Assembly (NCBI GenBank): GCA_019648995.1
Contig: BLXT01006999.1
Location: 3,078,479 to 3,108,599 of the forward strand
Source of the DNA: Plakobranchus ocellatus
Lineage: Eukaryota > Mollusca > Gastropoda > Plakobranchidae
Direction: 5' to 3'
DNA: 30,121 bases
Part shown: one piece after another, positions 9,832 to 20,300 of the stretch
Layout of the letters: every line of letters starts with the position of its first letter
How positions within the stretch are numbered: the first letter of the stretch is position 1
Made by a program: the position numbers and the translations under genes
The notes under the pieces: generated by a model
What the model was told of the DNA's origin: nothing
The model's input: only the letters and a program-made list of their open reading frames with translations
Database searches by the model: none

Positions 9832-10433
9832 GTGAGCTGCTCAATTCTAATCACACTTCATAGCGATGATTTTCCATGCGTACAAATTCATATATTTCTT
9901 GTCATTAGAATTATTTAGATGGTATGTTTTAATTTAATTTTTTTTCTTTCTATTATGGCTAATGTTCGCTAAGCATACAAAACAATTTGCTTGATGTAAA
10001 GTCAGCAGATCCCTCCAAATTGAAAAAAAAAAAACAACCCAAAAACTTTGTGCCATCTTTTTCACAATTACTGACAAAAATTTATAGGAATTCTCTGGAG
10101 CTCGTATTTTTTTTTACCAAAAGAAGTACAAATCGTTCTTTGTCTTGGTAGGATTATTAACGGTTTTTAAATATTACTCGTTAAAAATTCCTGGTGTTTT
10201 TCTCTTTCCTATGACCCAATTAAGGCTGGGCACATAAGTTCAAGAAGCAGTTGTATGTTTATAATAGTGCGAATTTCAGTTGATAAATTGTTTTAGATCA
10301 AGGAGATCTAAAAAATCACTAAGCATTGAAATTTATGTTAATTTTTCTTGAAGATCCAATGCTTTTAAATTCAAAACGATTCAAAACAAAAATATCATTT
10401 TCTCTTGGTCAAAGTTATGGATCTGACCTTTGA
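9832..10433. other. AT-rich stretch without a gene
   Basis: A and T runs only; nothing coding or structural recognised. Confidence 0.5.
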
Positions 10434-10610
10434 ACTGGATGCAGGAGTTTTGCACGTTTCTCTCTTGAAAGACGAGTAGATTGCTCCCTGTCTCCTGAGC
10501 GAAAGAATTTGCCCTTCATTTCTCCCAGTTGGTTTGATTTGATTATCGTGAAGCATCGAGACAGTCCGAGGATGGACAATCGGGAGCGCTGTCTGTGTCT
10601 TCATATAGGA
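10434..10610. other. Coding-like island, strand uncertain
   Basis: The segment is GC-richer than its surroundings and open on both strands. On the plus strand it reads RRVDCSLSPERKNLPFISPS followed by WFDLIIVKHRDSPRMDNRER, with a strong acceptor-like tttgcccttcatttctcccag ending at 10528 but no good donor. On the minus strand a frame starting at ATG (10602-10604) reads MKTQTALPIVHPRTVSML and stays open to 10395. It could be a real exon on either strand or an old element. No family recognised. Confidence 0.25.
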
Positions 10611-11554
10611 GTTACATTAGATATTATAAATGTTGTGCAAATAGTAATACCAGTGGGCAGTACATTTTGCAGTTTTCAATTAAGAAATAATTCTTCTGTA
10701 TTGTATATACTTCCTACTATTTCTTCATTCATTATTATTTTTGTAAAGATGTTTCTAGTTTGAAATTGTGATGTTAGCTGATGTATCATCGACTTATATT
10801 ATTCTTCCGTTTCTGTGTTTATTCTATTTCCATTGTACAACTTTGCGAAGCTGCGTGAAATTTAAGAAAAACAATTAGAGACTTTTTTAAAACATTAAAT
10901 TGTTCTAGTCTCTGTGTTGCTGTTAGCAACTAATAGATTGATATTTAGGCTGCGCAAAATGTTAGGCCATATTACGAGCATGATTCCTTTATTTCTTCTC
11001 AACATTCTCAACATTGTCTACAGCGGCAATTATAATTTTTCTTTTGTCTCATGCAATTTACGATCTTTACTTTTATTTCAATATGAGATCAATTAAAAAA
11101 ATTATACGCAAACATCTCAAAATCGATACCTTAGGCAGATGTCAGTTTTAAATAGAGTGTGCAGGTTTAAACTCTTTCCATTGACACATGACAGCTTATA
11201 TTCTTCAGATGTCAAAAAAAAAAAAATAATTTTGGGAAATGGGTGATCATATTTTGGTACGAACTGTCTTGCCGTAACATAGTAATTTGCCACGTTATGG
11301 GTGACATTCGCAATTTTGGTCTACTTTACACAAAACTTACCTTGTATTGTTCTAAGACATGATCAAGCATTAGGTTTTTCATCAAAATTAGTTTCATTGG
11401 TTTTTGATCGAATTAAAGTTGTATCCAATAAGTTGGGCACCATGCACGGATGAGACCATGAACCTTTCATGTTGACAGTAACAATGCTTCTTTTCCCACG
11501 TCTGCTAATGGACCTTGCACAACACCATCAAGAATAGTTTAGCTTGGTTTATTG
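10611..11554. other. AT-rich stretch without a gene
   Basis: No exon, RNA gene or repeat family was recognised. Confidence 0.5.
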
Positions 11555-11700
11555 TATATACCCAGTCCACAAGGTGATTTAAAGCTTTCAGGCCCTCCGT
11601 CAGGCCAGGGCGCCGGTGGCGGGACTCGGAACCCGCGACAGAGGGTCCCCTGTAGATCTCAGGGTGGACTCGCTAGCCCTTGTGTCAACAACGCCCTTAT
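11555..11700 (-). mobile_element. tRNA-derived SINE, copy 4 (minus strand)
   Basis: On the minus strand a B-box-like gggttccgagtcccgcc (11618-11634) is followed by the shared core ggcgccctggcctgacggag (11595-11614) and an AAAGCTTTAAATCACCTTGT 3' part like that of the 3610-3788 copy. The 5' side, with GCGAGTCCACCCTGAGATC, also aligns to that copy. The plus-strand open frame MYIPSPQGDLKLSGPPSGQG is the SINE read backwards, a pattern I recall from many mollusc gene predictions. Confidence 0.65.
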
Positions 11701-12216
11701 CAAAACTAGTTGTATACATTCTGAACATATATTGTTAAGCCACAAAAAGATGCCTACATTTGAATTTCTTCATAAATTCATTTATAAAATCTGTGGGTGA
11801 CAAAGATAAGTTTTGACTGTAGAAAGATGTACGTTTTAAAAAATGTTTAACTTGGAGATAAAATATGAGCTGAAACAGATCAATAAATTTTCAAAGCAAA
11901 AAATTTGTTTTAGAATTAACAAGCAGGCTTCGGTAGCAAAATTGGCAGATTTTTTCATGATGTAAATAAAAAAATTCTCATGCAGTGGAGTGGATAGACA
12001 TCTTGAGGAAGTCTTATCTTATTGTGTTCCCCTGACACAGCATGGCATCTTTCCTGTGTTTATAAGCTGGTGAGACAATGGCCATCTATGTCTTGTCGGG
12101 TCTATTTTTTGTGTCGCTGTGAATTTCATAAAACCAGGACAATAGACAGACTCTGTTGTTCCCTTATATTAGTATACAGGCGAGAGTAGCTTGACGCAAT
12201 AAACCCAAATACTGCA
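11701..12216. other. AT-rich stretch; one microexon-like interval
   Basis: Mostly featureless. At 12041-12069 a 29-base interval sits between a good acceptor (gtgttcccctgacacag) and a good donor (gtgaga at 12070). It is open in one frame as WHLSCVYKL, with phases 2 in and 0 out. It is too short to be called a gene piece on this evidence. Confidence 0.3.
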
Positions 12217-12627
12217 GTGCATTGTGCTGCTCTGCCGCAGATCTCTTCTAAATGTACCGTGCATTGTAAAGTGGAAGCATTCAAAGACAATACTACCGTT
12301 TCTTCGTATGTTGACACGGTGGCAACACAAGTCTTGTTTCATGCAGTCATTTCTGCCGATATAAATATATGTTGCATTGATGGACTCGAGTCATTCTCAC
12401 TGACAAGATATCATTGCCCAGATACCATTTTGACAGGAGCTGATCCTGCATGTCGCCAAATATGATTCTTTATAAGCAACAAAACGTCGTTGTGTGCAAT
12501 GCTTTTGTTAATGTCAACTCCACCAGTATCTGGGAAGCCTCGTGTAGACACATTCAGCGACACACTGCAGGTCCACATCAGTCTGAACGGCATCTACACG
12601 TATTACTTGATTGACTGCTACCAATAG
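12217..12627. other. Coding-like island, possibly a dead gene piece
   Basis: Two successive plus-strand frames look protein-like. The first (about 12242-12462) follows an acceptor-like gtgctgctctgccgcag and reads SSKCTVHCKVEAFKDNTTVS onwards to TGA. The second, in another frame (about 12510-12627), reads STPPVSGKPRVDTFSDTLQV then HISLNGIYTYYLIDCYQ and a stop. GC content is above the flanks. The change of frame and the stop suggest a pseudogene or transposon relic. I do not recognise the protein. Confidence 0.25.
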
Positions 12628-13476
12628 TAAATACATGTAAGTTTTCTATAGGCAAATGGACAATATGAACATTTACTCCCAGATCAAAATTATTGTCTTA
12701 CACATAAAACTCAAAAAAAGGCACCCTCGCCTATATTGGCCTAAATCTGACTATTATAATTCATGAAAATCACGAGTTGATTCTTTGCCTTCATCTAACG
12801 ATTTCTCGACGAAAATATTTGAGAAAGCTTGATCAATTCAACCTAAGCCTATAACACCGTTGGTTGATTGAAGCCTAGATGTAACACATCAGTATGCATA
12901 CAAATTGGTTGATCTAAGACATAATTCGGCCAAATATATAAAAAAAAAACATATCTTTAGATGAATATCCGACTTATCATCACACATATACGCACCATTA
13001 CACCTTGGCCTAATATATCCAGCCAAATCTACTATATTTTATGTGACAAAGAACAGGGTCGCATCCGTACATGACGCGAAACGAGTCAGGCATCATACCA
13101 CATTCAAATGTTAGACATAGTTGATTTGAATAAGGATATTGAAAAACTGAAGAGATAGAGTTTCATCAAATAGTTGATTATCTAAATATGAATCTTTGAC
13201 ACAAATTTTTGAAGAAAAAACATATCTAGTTATGCTAACTTGTGTCCGATTTCTTTTGAATACACAAAGGAGAAGGTACGACGGCCATTACGGTGGACCG
13301 AGCAAAAAGATTGTCTGAAAATTGATCCCAACTGATTTTTTTGTGTTAAAGACACCTCTTTGCTATGGAACATAATGGCTTTGTTCACAGTTATGTTTTT
13401 GATACCAGATGCAAAATGATCAGTATCAAATAGATGCTTGTCTGCATAAATGGTTCACTGTTGTGTGATTTTACAG
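12628..13476. other. AT-rich stretch without a gene
   Basis: A good donor motif (catgtaagt, about 12635) is present but is preceded by stops in all plausible frames. Nothing else recognised. Confidence 0.5.
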
Positions 13477-13559
13477 CATTACTGAAGACTAAAGTCCAAA
13501 TGTATGAGCTGAGAGCGTCACTGCATGTACCTGTAGTGCCGCTGGTGATTACGATATAA
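13477..13559 (+). CDS. Possible last coding exon of a plus-strand gene
   Basis: An acceptor (tgttgtgtgattttacag) ends at 13476. The following segment is open in one frame, starting with two codon-completing bases and reading LLKTKVQMYELRASLHVPVV then PLVITI and TAA at 13557-13559. A canonical AATAAA lies 43 bases downstream. GC content is locally raised. The peptide is short and not recognised; the upstream exon is not identified, so the call depends on signal coincidence. Confidence 0.33.
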
Positions 13560-13601
13560 ATGTATTTTCTTTGTGAATATGCTGGAATGATTGCCGATGT
13601 T

Positions 13602-13607
13602 AATAAA
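13602..13607 (+). terminator. Possible polyadenylation signal AATAAA
   Basis: AATAAA occurs 43 bases after the TAA of the possible last exon, the usual distance for a short 3' UTR. Such hexamers are common by chance in AT-rich DNA. Confidence 0.3.
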
Positions 13608-13625
13608 ATAAAAAGAAAAATATGA

Positions 13626-14039
13626 ACATATAATAATCACTAAAACGGTGATTACATAAATACTTTACATCTAAATAACTAATCTCTGTGTTTTACAAGA
13701 CGCTCCTCGTAATTGATGCCAGCTACTCTACATCTTGTTTAAGGCAATGGAGTAAAACACTTTTTTATACTTTGAAAAAAAAGGAACATTATCATGAAAG
13801 ACACATCACATCCCTTCGCAAACTTCTAAATAAATGTAAAATTTGTTTTGCTAAAATTTAATAGCAAAAAAGGAAACCTTTTTATGGCCGACTTAATTCA
13901 AATTACTTTCATTTTCATGATCCATAAGTTAACAAGTTAATTTTGTGTGCGCGTCTAAAGAGATGTGTGTGTGTGTGCGTGTGTATGTTCACCCATGTAG
14001 CCACCCATTTGTATTTCTTATCTGAATATTGTTCTGTGG
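13626..14039. other. AT-rich stretch without a gene
   Basis: Contains a short GT-rich run at about 13955-13985 and nothing else recognised. Confidence 0.5.
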
Positions 14040-14372
14040 ATCGCAGCATGTTTATGTTTTTAATATTGCTAGAATAATTCACTAGCCTTTAAAATATATC
14101 TGCAATATGCATTGGCCACGGCCGAAGACCATTAAATCGTTACAAACCCTATTTTTTTAAATAGGATAGCGCATATTTTCTTATCTTTTTTAGAGGACGT
14201 GAAAATACATTGGGAATGTACTTTTTAACGAAAGCGAAGTTTTACTCATGAAACTAAATAATATAGAGACCAAAAAAAAAAAAAAAAAAGAGAGACCTAA
14301 ATATTAAAAACGTGTCCGTACGATGGGGCATTTTTATCTCTTTCCTCTCTTTTTAACAATCATAAAATTGTT
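14040..14372 (+). repeat. Duplicated block, copy A
   Basis: Matches copy B (16178-17360) in the same orientation over several segments: gcattggccacggccg (near 14109), atcaaatcgttacaaaccc-like (near 14131), gtgaaaatacattggg (near 14199), acgatggggcattttt (near 14320) and aacaatcataaaattgtt (near 14356). Copy A is compact, while copy B has two extra stretches. An A run at about 14271-14289 interrupts it. No coding potential seen. It may be an unrecognised transposon or a local tandem duplication. Confidence 0.75.
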
Positions 14373-14585
14373 CAATTTTCCTTTACATATTCATAGTGTA
14401 AGGCTGAGAGACAGTACTGAATATATACGGAGAGTCTCAGCTTTAACCTGCCAGTAAGTTTCAATCGTATTTATGACTGTCTGAGCAAGATATCAGCTGC
14501 CATAAGAAAAAAAGATTATCCATTTATTGGAAACGAAGCATCTTATTCTATTTTGTTTTCTGTCCATTCTTAAATTCAAAAATGT

Positions 14586-14656
<71 letters not shown>

Positions 14657-14666
14657 GTATATTATA
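14586..14666. repeat. (CA)n-(TA)n microsatellite
   Basis: About 15 bases of CA followed by about 65 bases of TA with single-base breaks. Confidence 0.95.
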
Positions 14667-16177
14667 TCAGTTTTCGAAAGTAACAAGTATTTTGATCAAT
14701 TCTCAAATTATTGAAAGTGTGTTTCTAATTAACTCGGAAACAAGTTGTATTAGGAGTCCTATGCGCCTCATTTTTTTCCATTTTCTATTGCATTAAAATC
14801 TGTACTTCTTTAACTCTCCAAGGATAATTTTGCATAAAGAACGATAAAGCAACAACTTTGTATCGCAGGCAATTCTACCGGGCAAAAACTTATCTACTCT
14901 TGACCTCAGTGTAATTTGTATTAAGATTTTTTTTTTTTTAAATTGCAGACATGAATTACAAAAAGAATCATTCTGGCAATTATCGGGTCATGCCAGATGC
15001 AATGTGTAGAATTTTATTGAACTTTTTAATCTGAAGTGTCTTTGGTTGCGTGTATACCACGCAAGTATTCGAAACAATGTCATTTTTTTCATCTTTTGTA
15101 AATCAAACACTGGTCAATTTGAATGATTCCTCATATGCTGCATTTTTTTATTTTGAATTTTAACAATTTTGTTATGTCCACTGGAGTGATATTTGATATA
15201 TTGTAATATTTGTTTAAAAAAAAAAAAAACAATTTGACGTTTGTAATGCCTGTAATCCTATATGTTTGGATATTAACATAATTATATATATTATGCAGTC
15301 ATGCATACATGTTGGTGAAATATTTTATAAACCAATTTCTTTAAAATCATCGCTACTTACGCAGTTTCTTATGGGAAAAAAATTAGACCTAATACATCAT
15401 GATACAAGGGACATATTAAGAGACTGACTTAAGATCAAACCCTTTCGAAATCGGAAGGGGGGGGGGGGGGTCGTCTTTTCAAAATTATTATTTTCCGCAT
15501 CTTTCTAGTATGATGGCATTACAAAAAGAAGTCTTGAAAAGTGTTAAATATAGATTTGCTCAATTATACTTTTCTATCTATGTATTCGTATGAGTTTTTT
15601 TAGATCCAAAAGTTTTTTTTTTTTTTTTTTTTTTTTTCCGAAAAATAGGATTAGAACGTAAGAAATGTTATGGAAAGAATTGACTCAAATGTCAATGCTT
15701 TAAAACCCATTTATTAAAATAAACAATATGCCACATTTAACAGGACTATAATAACCTTGCGAAAATTTTACCTCATGAAAAGTTTTCTTCTCAAATATTG
15801 AAGCAATAAGTTTTAAGTTCTGGCAGTAAAAAGATGGTCGCTACATTACATAGAATATTTTTTTTCAATGAAGTGCACGCTCTCTTACGATTATTATATT
15901 TATGAGACAAATACCTAAAGCACGATTAAATAAAGGTATTATATTTTTTTTATACATACGTTTTATGGTGTCCGCAGTTATTTCGGTTCCTTCTGATGGA
16001 ATAAAGCCTTGACAAGATCAAAACCATAAGCTTGAGGAGAATTAACCAGCCCGAAAAAATGATTGCTTACCTTGGAATGGTTCGCCTTCAAGTGCAAATT
16101 GAAAATGTGGAAGTTAAAAGTTACTTAAGGTTGATAGTGTAAAGTTCGATCGCACTTCTTAACAGTTTAAACCTGCG
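14667..16177. other. AT-rich stretch without a gene
   Basis: Holds a G run near 15459-15470, a long T run near 15612-15638 and many A runs. No exon or RNA gene recognised. Confidence 0.5.
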
Positions 16178-17360
16178 GAAAGCAGTATGTTTTTGTTTTA
16201 AATGTTGCTATATTAATTCATTAGCCTTTAAAATATATTTTCATTGTGCATTGGCCACGGCCGGAGACCATCAAATCGTTACAAACCCGCAATTAGTTTC
16301 GATAGTAACAACGTATTTTTCTTTTTAGTAATGTAGCGCACATTTTCTTACTCTTTTCGAATTCGATACGCATTGAACACGTCGGAAGACACTTGTGAAA
16401 GATTGGAAATGTGGTTTACAATGAATACTTTGCTTGTTCCACTAAGGAAAATGAAAGGAAGATGTAAGAGATGTAATGAATTTAGTGTGGGAAAGGCTTA
16501 GCCATACGACAACAGGGACTTTTTTTTATGAGGTTCCTTTTATTACTTTTTAACATACTTCGGATAAACTACCGTGCAAATGCGTTAATTAGTGTTGTGG
16601 TTTTCATGTAATATGCAATGACACCAGTAATCATACATAACTTTTCTATTATTTTTCATTTGAATCGATCGAGCTCCGGTAAGGGAATTAACCGTTAGTT
16701 TTGAAAAGGAAAATAGTCCGCGTGCCGTGATTGCACACCTTGGAATCCATCGCCTGTACCTTCCAACCTAATACATGCAGTTATAAAAATTCTTATAAAT
16801 ATCCGTAGAGAAAGATTAAGAGACGCTACCAAATAACTCAAATAGACAATCGCCACTGCTTCTTTCAAGGAAGTTTGAAGCTAAGGAAACCTCTATTTTA
16901 GGGAAAGAGCACATATTTTTTATAGGCATTGGACTCATCGGAAGGCGTGAAAATACATTGGGGATGTACTTTTTATCGGAAGAGAAGTTTTATCGTAAAA
17001 CTAAATAAGGGAAGCAAAAAACGAGAGATCTAAGTATTGAAAACTTGTCGCTACATTACGATGGGGCATTTTTTATTTTGTGTTGGTATTTTTGTCGCTT
17101 TCGGCTGTTTTACGGACGCCCTTCCGTAACAATCTAAGTAAGCACATGTCTAAAAAATCAATCGGTTATCTTTTTCTTTTTCTGGGTTTCAGGAACAACG
17201 CATCCAATCGTTTGTCTGCATATATTTAACTGTTTTTATTTTATTTGGAGTCATTTACGCGGGTAAAGTCGGCAAGTTTTATCTGAAAACTAGTCTATAA
17301 ACTGGTAGCAAAGCCTTAATTATAATCACTTCAAGTTCGTTAACAACCATAAGATTGTTA
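16178..17360 (+). repeat. Duplicated block, copy B, with two extra stretches
   Basis: Matching segments to copy A are at about 16178-16350, 16905-17075 and 17341-17360, in the same order and orientation. Between them are about 550 bases (16351-16904) and about 265 bases (17076-17340) absent from copy A. A sequence like cgcacattttctta near 16335 and gcacatatttttta near 16908 marks both sides of the first extra stretch, so it could be an insertion flanked by a short duplication, or copy A could have lost it. No coding frame of note. Confidence 0.7.
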
Positions 17361-17675
17361 TGTATATCTTTCAAGCTTACCCCTTCGATATGTAGAAAAA
17401 TTCGTTACGCTCTTGTATAAGATTTAAAGTTGATTGCGATGGATTGCAAGGGTTGCAATCATATTTTCCGGGCTATTTCTCATCACAGAAGTGATCGTTC
17501 CTTTCCTTCCCGAAGTTAGGTCTGATTCAAGAGTAAAAAAAAAAAATACATGTGGTCACCGGTGTCGATCGATATTACAGGACGAGTACAGAAACAGTCG
17601 TATCTGCCAGGTAGATTTTAGACTCTGTCATATAGATAGCACGGAAAAAAAAAGGAAAAGTTCTGTTGATTGGTG
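17361..17675. other. Stretch without a gene next to the LINE tail
   Basis: A short plus-strand open frame (17434-17685) lacks recognisable similarity and runs into the LINE tail repeat. No supported feature. Confidence 0.4.
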
Positions 17676-18166
17676 GATTGATTGATTGATTTATTGGCTT
17701 CGATTTTACAACGGTTACAAAATGCAAAATAGGCATTTGGCTTTTAATAATACAGAAATAAATTCACAAATTAATATTAACCTCGAAAGGTCAAAATTCT
17801 ATTTTGGAATACAAGGCAAAAATGGTAACTTAAAAGAAACAATTGAACACTGTGCGTAACACATGTTAGGAAAGGAACAGAAAAAGTTACAGATTATCAA
17901 CGGATTAACATTTAAAGTAAAATAAATTGAGCAGAGTAAAATATTTTATCACCTAATATTATACAAAGGCAGTTCGTAAAGATAAAAAAAAATTGAGTGA
18001 GATAGAAAGAGAAAGAGAAAGCGAGAAGGGGAAAGGAAAAGACAAAGTGAGAGATGAAGGTACATACATATAATCAAATACTTGTAAATCATATAAATAC
18101 ACATACATAGCTGCATGTACATACACAGATATATACGTAGTCATGAATGCATGGACACGTTCAAAT

Positions 18167-18177
18167 CTATCTATCTA

Positions 18178-18214
<37 letters not shown>

Positions 18215-18298
18215 NNNNNNNNNNNNNNNNNNNNNNNNNNNNNNNNNNNNNNNNNNNNNNNNNNNNNNNNNNNNNNNNNNNNNNNNNNNNNNNNNNNN

Positions 18299-18331
<33 letters not shown>

Positions 18332-18347
18332 ATCTATCTAATCTATC

Positions 18348-18382
<35 letters not shown>

Positions 18383-18430
18383 ATCTATCTATCTAATCTA
18401 TCTATCTAATCTATCTATCTAATCTATCTA

Positions 18431-18489
<59 letters not shown>
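18167..18489. repeat. (ATCT)n and (TA)n compound microsatellite with an 84-base N gap
   Basis: ATCT repeats run from about 18167, are broken by N at 18215-18298, resume to about 18430 with AATCT variants, then TGTG and TA repeats follow to 18489. The true length is unknown because of the gap. Tyr-Leu-Ser-Ile open frames over it are artefacts. A purine-rich GAAA/GAGA stretch at 17996-18060 lies just to the left. Confidence 0.95.
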
Positions 18490-18491
<2 letters not shown>

Positions 18492-18747
18492 AGGGAAAAA
18501 ATTAGAACAAAGATTAAACATATTTCCCAATTTAAAAATAATCATGGCTATAGAGCAAGAATTCGTTAAGTAATACAATATGCAATCATGGTTATGCCAT
18601 ATGAAATTGGTGGATAAAAAATGTAAAACTTTGTAAATTATGAAAATTAATGCAGTCTTTAAAAAGGCCGACAAAAAAAAAATATTCTTGACAGTGTTAC
18701 AAAACAAGGAGATTACTGATTAAAGAAAAAGAAATATGTGTAAACAT

Positions 18748-19693
18748 CTAGATATACATGTTGCAATTGTGATAAAAGGTGACAAAATAATTAAGATTTA
18801 AATGCTTTAGATGAAGCAAACGAGGTGAAAATCGCATGGACGAAGGCAGAGAATTCCATATCATAGGTGCACCAAAGGAGACACTTTTATTTTTGTCATT
18901 ATCAATCCTTACTGGTGGTAATCTGAAACAGTGACTTGTAGAGCAATGAGGTACAAATAAACGTTGAATGTGAGATGGCACCACGAATTGAAGGGATTTG
19001 AATATTATTTTAGCTCCAAGAAAATTTAGAAGAGAGAAGATAGGAAGGATGCCGAGTGATTCACAATATTCAACGCTATCTCCAAGTTTATTTTTAGATA
19101 TGAGCCTGACAGCTCTCTTTTGTAGAGACATTAAAGGACGCAATAGATGTGAAGCTGCACCACCGAAAATAATTAATCCATAAGAAAGCTTGTTGTGGAT
19201 AAAAGCAAAATATAAGGCTTTCCTACAATCGGCATCAATGAAATTTTTTGATTCGCACAAGTTGATATGTAGATTTTGAAACTTTGGAAAATATATCATG
19301 TATATGTGCAGACCACGACAATTTATCATCGACTGTCATACCTAAAAATCCTATATAGAAACTCTTTCGATAGACTGACCATTATTGAGAGTGGAATCTT
19401 GGAGCGGAGGAAGCCTTTGGTGGTTTTGACGAGTAGTAAGAATCCTGTATTTAGTTTTGTGAGGAAGAACAACCATCTTATTCATACGAGCTCAAATGAA
19501 TAATTGTTTTCCTGATGTTAGCGATAACTGAAATTTGTGTATGACATTTGCAAGTTTTGAATCTAAAACATGGACACTTGTGTCATCAGCAAACATTTTA
19601 CAACTTCCAAAAGAAACATAGTCGGGAAGGTCATTTCTAGGGGATAATAAGTTTATAAGAGAGGCTTGGGGAAAGTGAGATGTATCAAAAGGA
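18748..19693 (-). pseudogene. LINE reverse transcriptase, C-terminal part, broken
   Basis: The intact protein would copy the element's RNA into DNA at a nicked target. From the 5' side the minus strand reads a decayed FPQAS motif (about 19665), NDLPDYVSF, then the catalytic MFADDTSV with its aspartate pair at 19582-19587. It has stops at about 19499 and 19355. After a frame change near 19350 comes GFLGMTVDDKLSWSAHI. The long open frame 19329-18748 then encodes the thumb and C-terminal part: FAFIHNKLSYGLIIFGGA, LMSLQKRAVRLISK, and a terminal FGAPMIWNSLPSSMR. These are typical of jockey/CR1-type LINEs. The endonuclease domain and most of the fingers/palm are absent. Two stops and a frameshift make it inactive. 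Confidence 0.85.
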
Positions 19694-19699
19694 AGCGCG

Positions 19700-19934
19700 T
19701 CAAAGGTTCAGAGAGGGGGGAGTGTGAAAGTATGGACAGGTAAGGAGAAAGTGGAGGAAGAAGCGTGTGAAACCTTCATGGGAGGCTGTCGAGTGCAAGC
19801 CTGTCTATAGTCTGTAGTTTGTGGCCCAACCCGCGAGCTACTGTTCACTCTCGTGTCTAGAAGGTGTTCGAAACCAAGCCCCGCAAAGCCCTGGCAACAT
19901 CCACTGAACAATCAGAACCCGCTATACCACAGAC
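19700..19934. repeat. Unclassified GC-richer repeat, possibly SINE-like
   Basis: The stretch lies between two retroelement ends. It contains a B-box-like gtgttcgaaacc at about 19866-19877 and a minus-strand open frame (LDTRVNSSSRVGPQTTDYRQ) of the sort I recall from repeat-derived mollusc predictions. No A box is convincing, so class and ends are unknown. Confidence 0.4.
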
Positions 19935-19935
19935 T

Positions 19936-20300
19936 TATCATAATCATCAGGTACTTTCTCTGAAACAGACAATGGCGATCATGTTCCTCCACTCAAACCT
20001 ATTTTCAGTTAACCTTATAAAGTTGTTATTGCTACCTTTGCCAATTGCCCATGACTTAAGATTTTCAATAAAAGTTATTCTCTATCTACCTCTACTGCGT
20101 TTGCCTTCAATCTTTCCAGTGATTGCCAAGTGTTCTAAACCCTTCTGTCGGCAAATATGGCCTAAAAACTGTAGTTGTCTCTGTCTTATGGTTTTAATTA
20201 GTGATCGCTCAAGATTAGCCTCTTTCAGAACCAATTCATTTGACTTTTTTTCTTTCCATGATATCTGTCCTGTGCATGACGTTAAACTGCATCCATCGGA
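19936..20300 (-). pseudogene. RTE-like retrotransposon, C-terminal tail fragment
   Basis: On the minus strand the frame reads WKEKKSNELVLKEANLERSL, IKTIRQRQLQFLGHICRQK, GLEHLAITGKIEGKRSRGR, a stop (TAG, probably from CAG), then ITFIENLKSWAIGKGSNNNF and IRLTENRFEWRNMIAIVC. This order of motifs (QLQFLGH, GKIEGKRSRGR, RLTENRxxWRxMI) marks the C-terminus of an RTE-type endonuclease/reverse-transcriptase polyprotein. The catalytic domains are missing. The 3' side ends near 19938-19950 with TGATGATTATGAT, like the short GAT-type tails of RTE elements. It is a dead, strongly 5'-truncated copy. Confidence 0.85.

Larger units (their letters stand above)
17676..19695 (-). mobile_element. 5'-truncated non-LTR retrotransposon (jockey/CR1-like LINE)
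   Basis: Read on the minus strand, the element begins inside the reverse transcriptase at about 19695, includes the rest of the ORF to 18748, and continues as a long 3' UTR. It ends with AATAAA (17690-17695) and four TCAA units (17676-17690), the short-repeat tail common in jockey and CR1 group LINEs. The UTR carries a large ATCT/TA microsatellite with an assembly gap (18167-18489). 5' truncation is normal for LINE copies. The exact left boundary is inferred from the tail; the link between the ORF and this tail across the microsatellite is inferred too. Confidence 0.75.

Noticed and set aside
11552..11800. Plus-strand 82-residue open frame rich in Gly and Pro
   Set aside because: It is the minus-strand SINE read on the opposite strand.
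18115..18409. Tyr-Leu-Ser open frames crossing the N gap
   Set aside because: Pure ATCT microsatellite; the gap also makes the frame meaningless.
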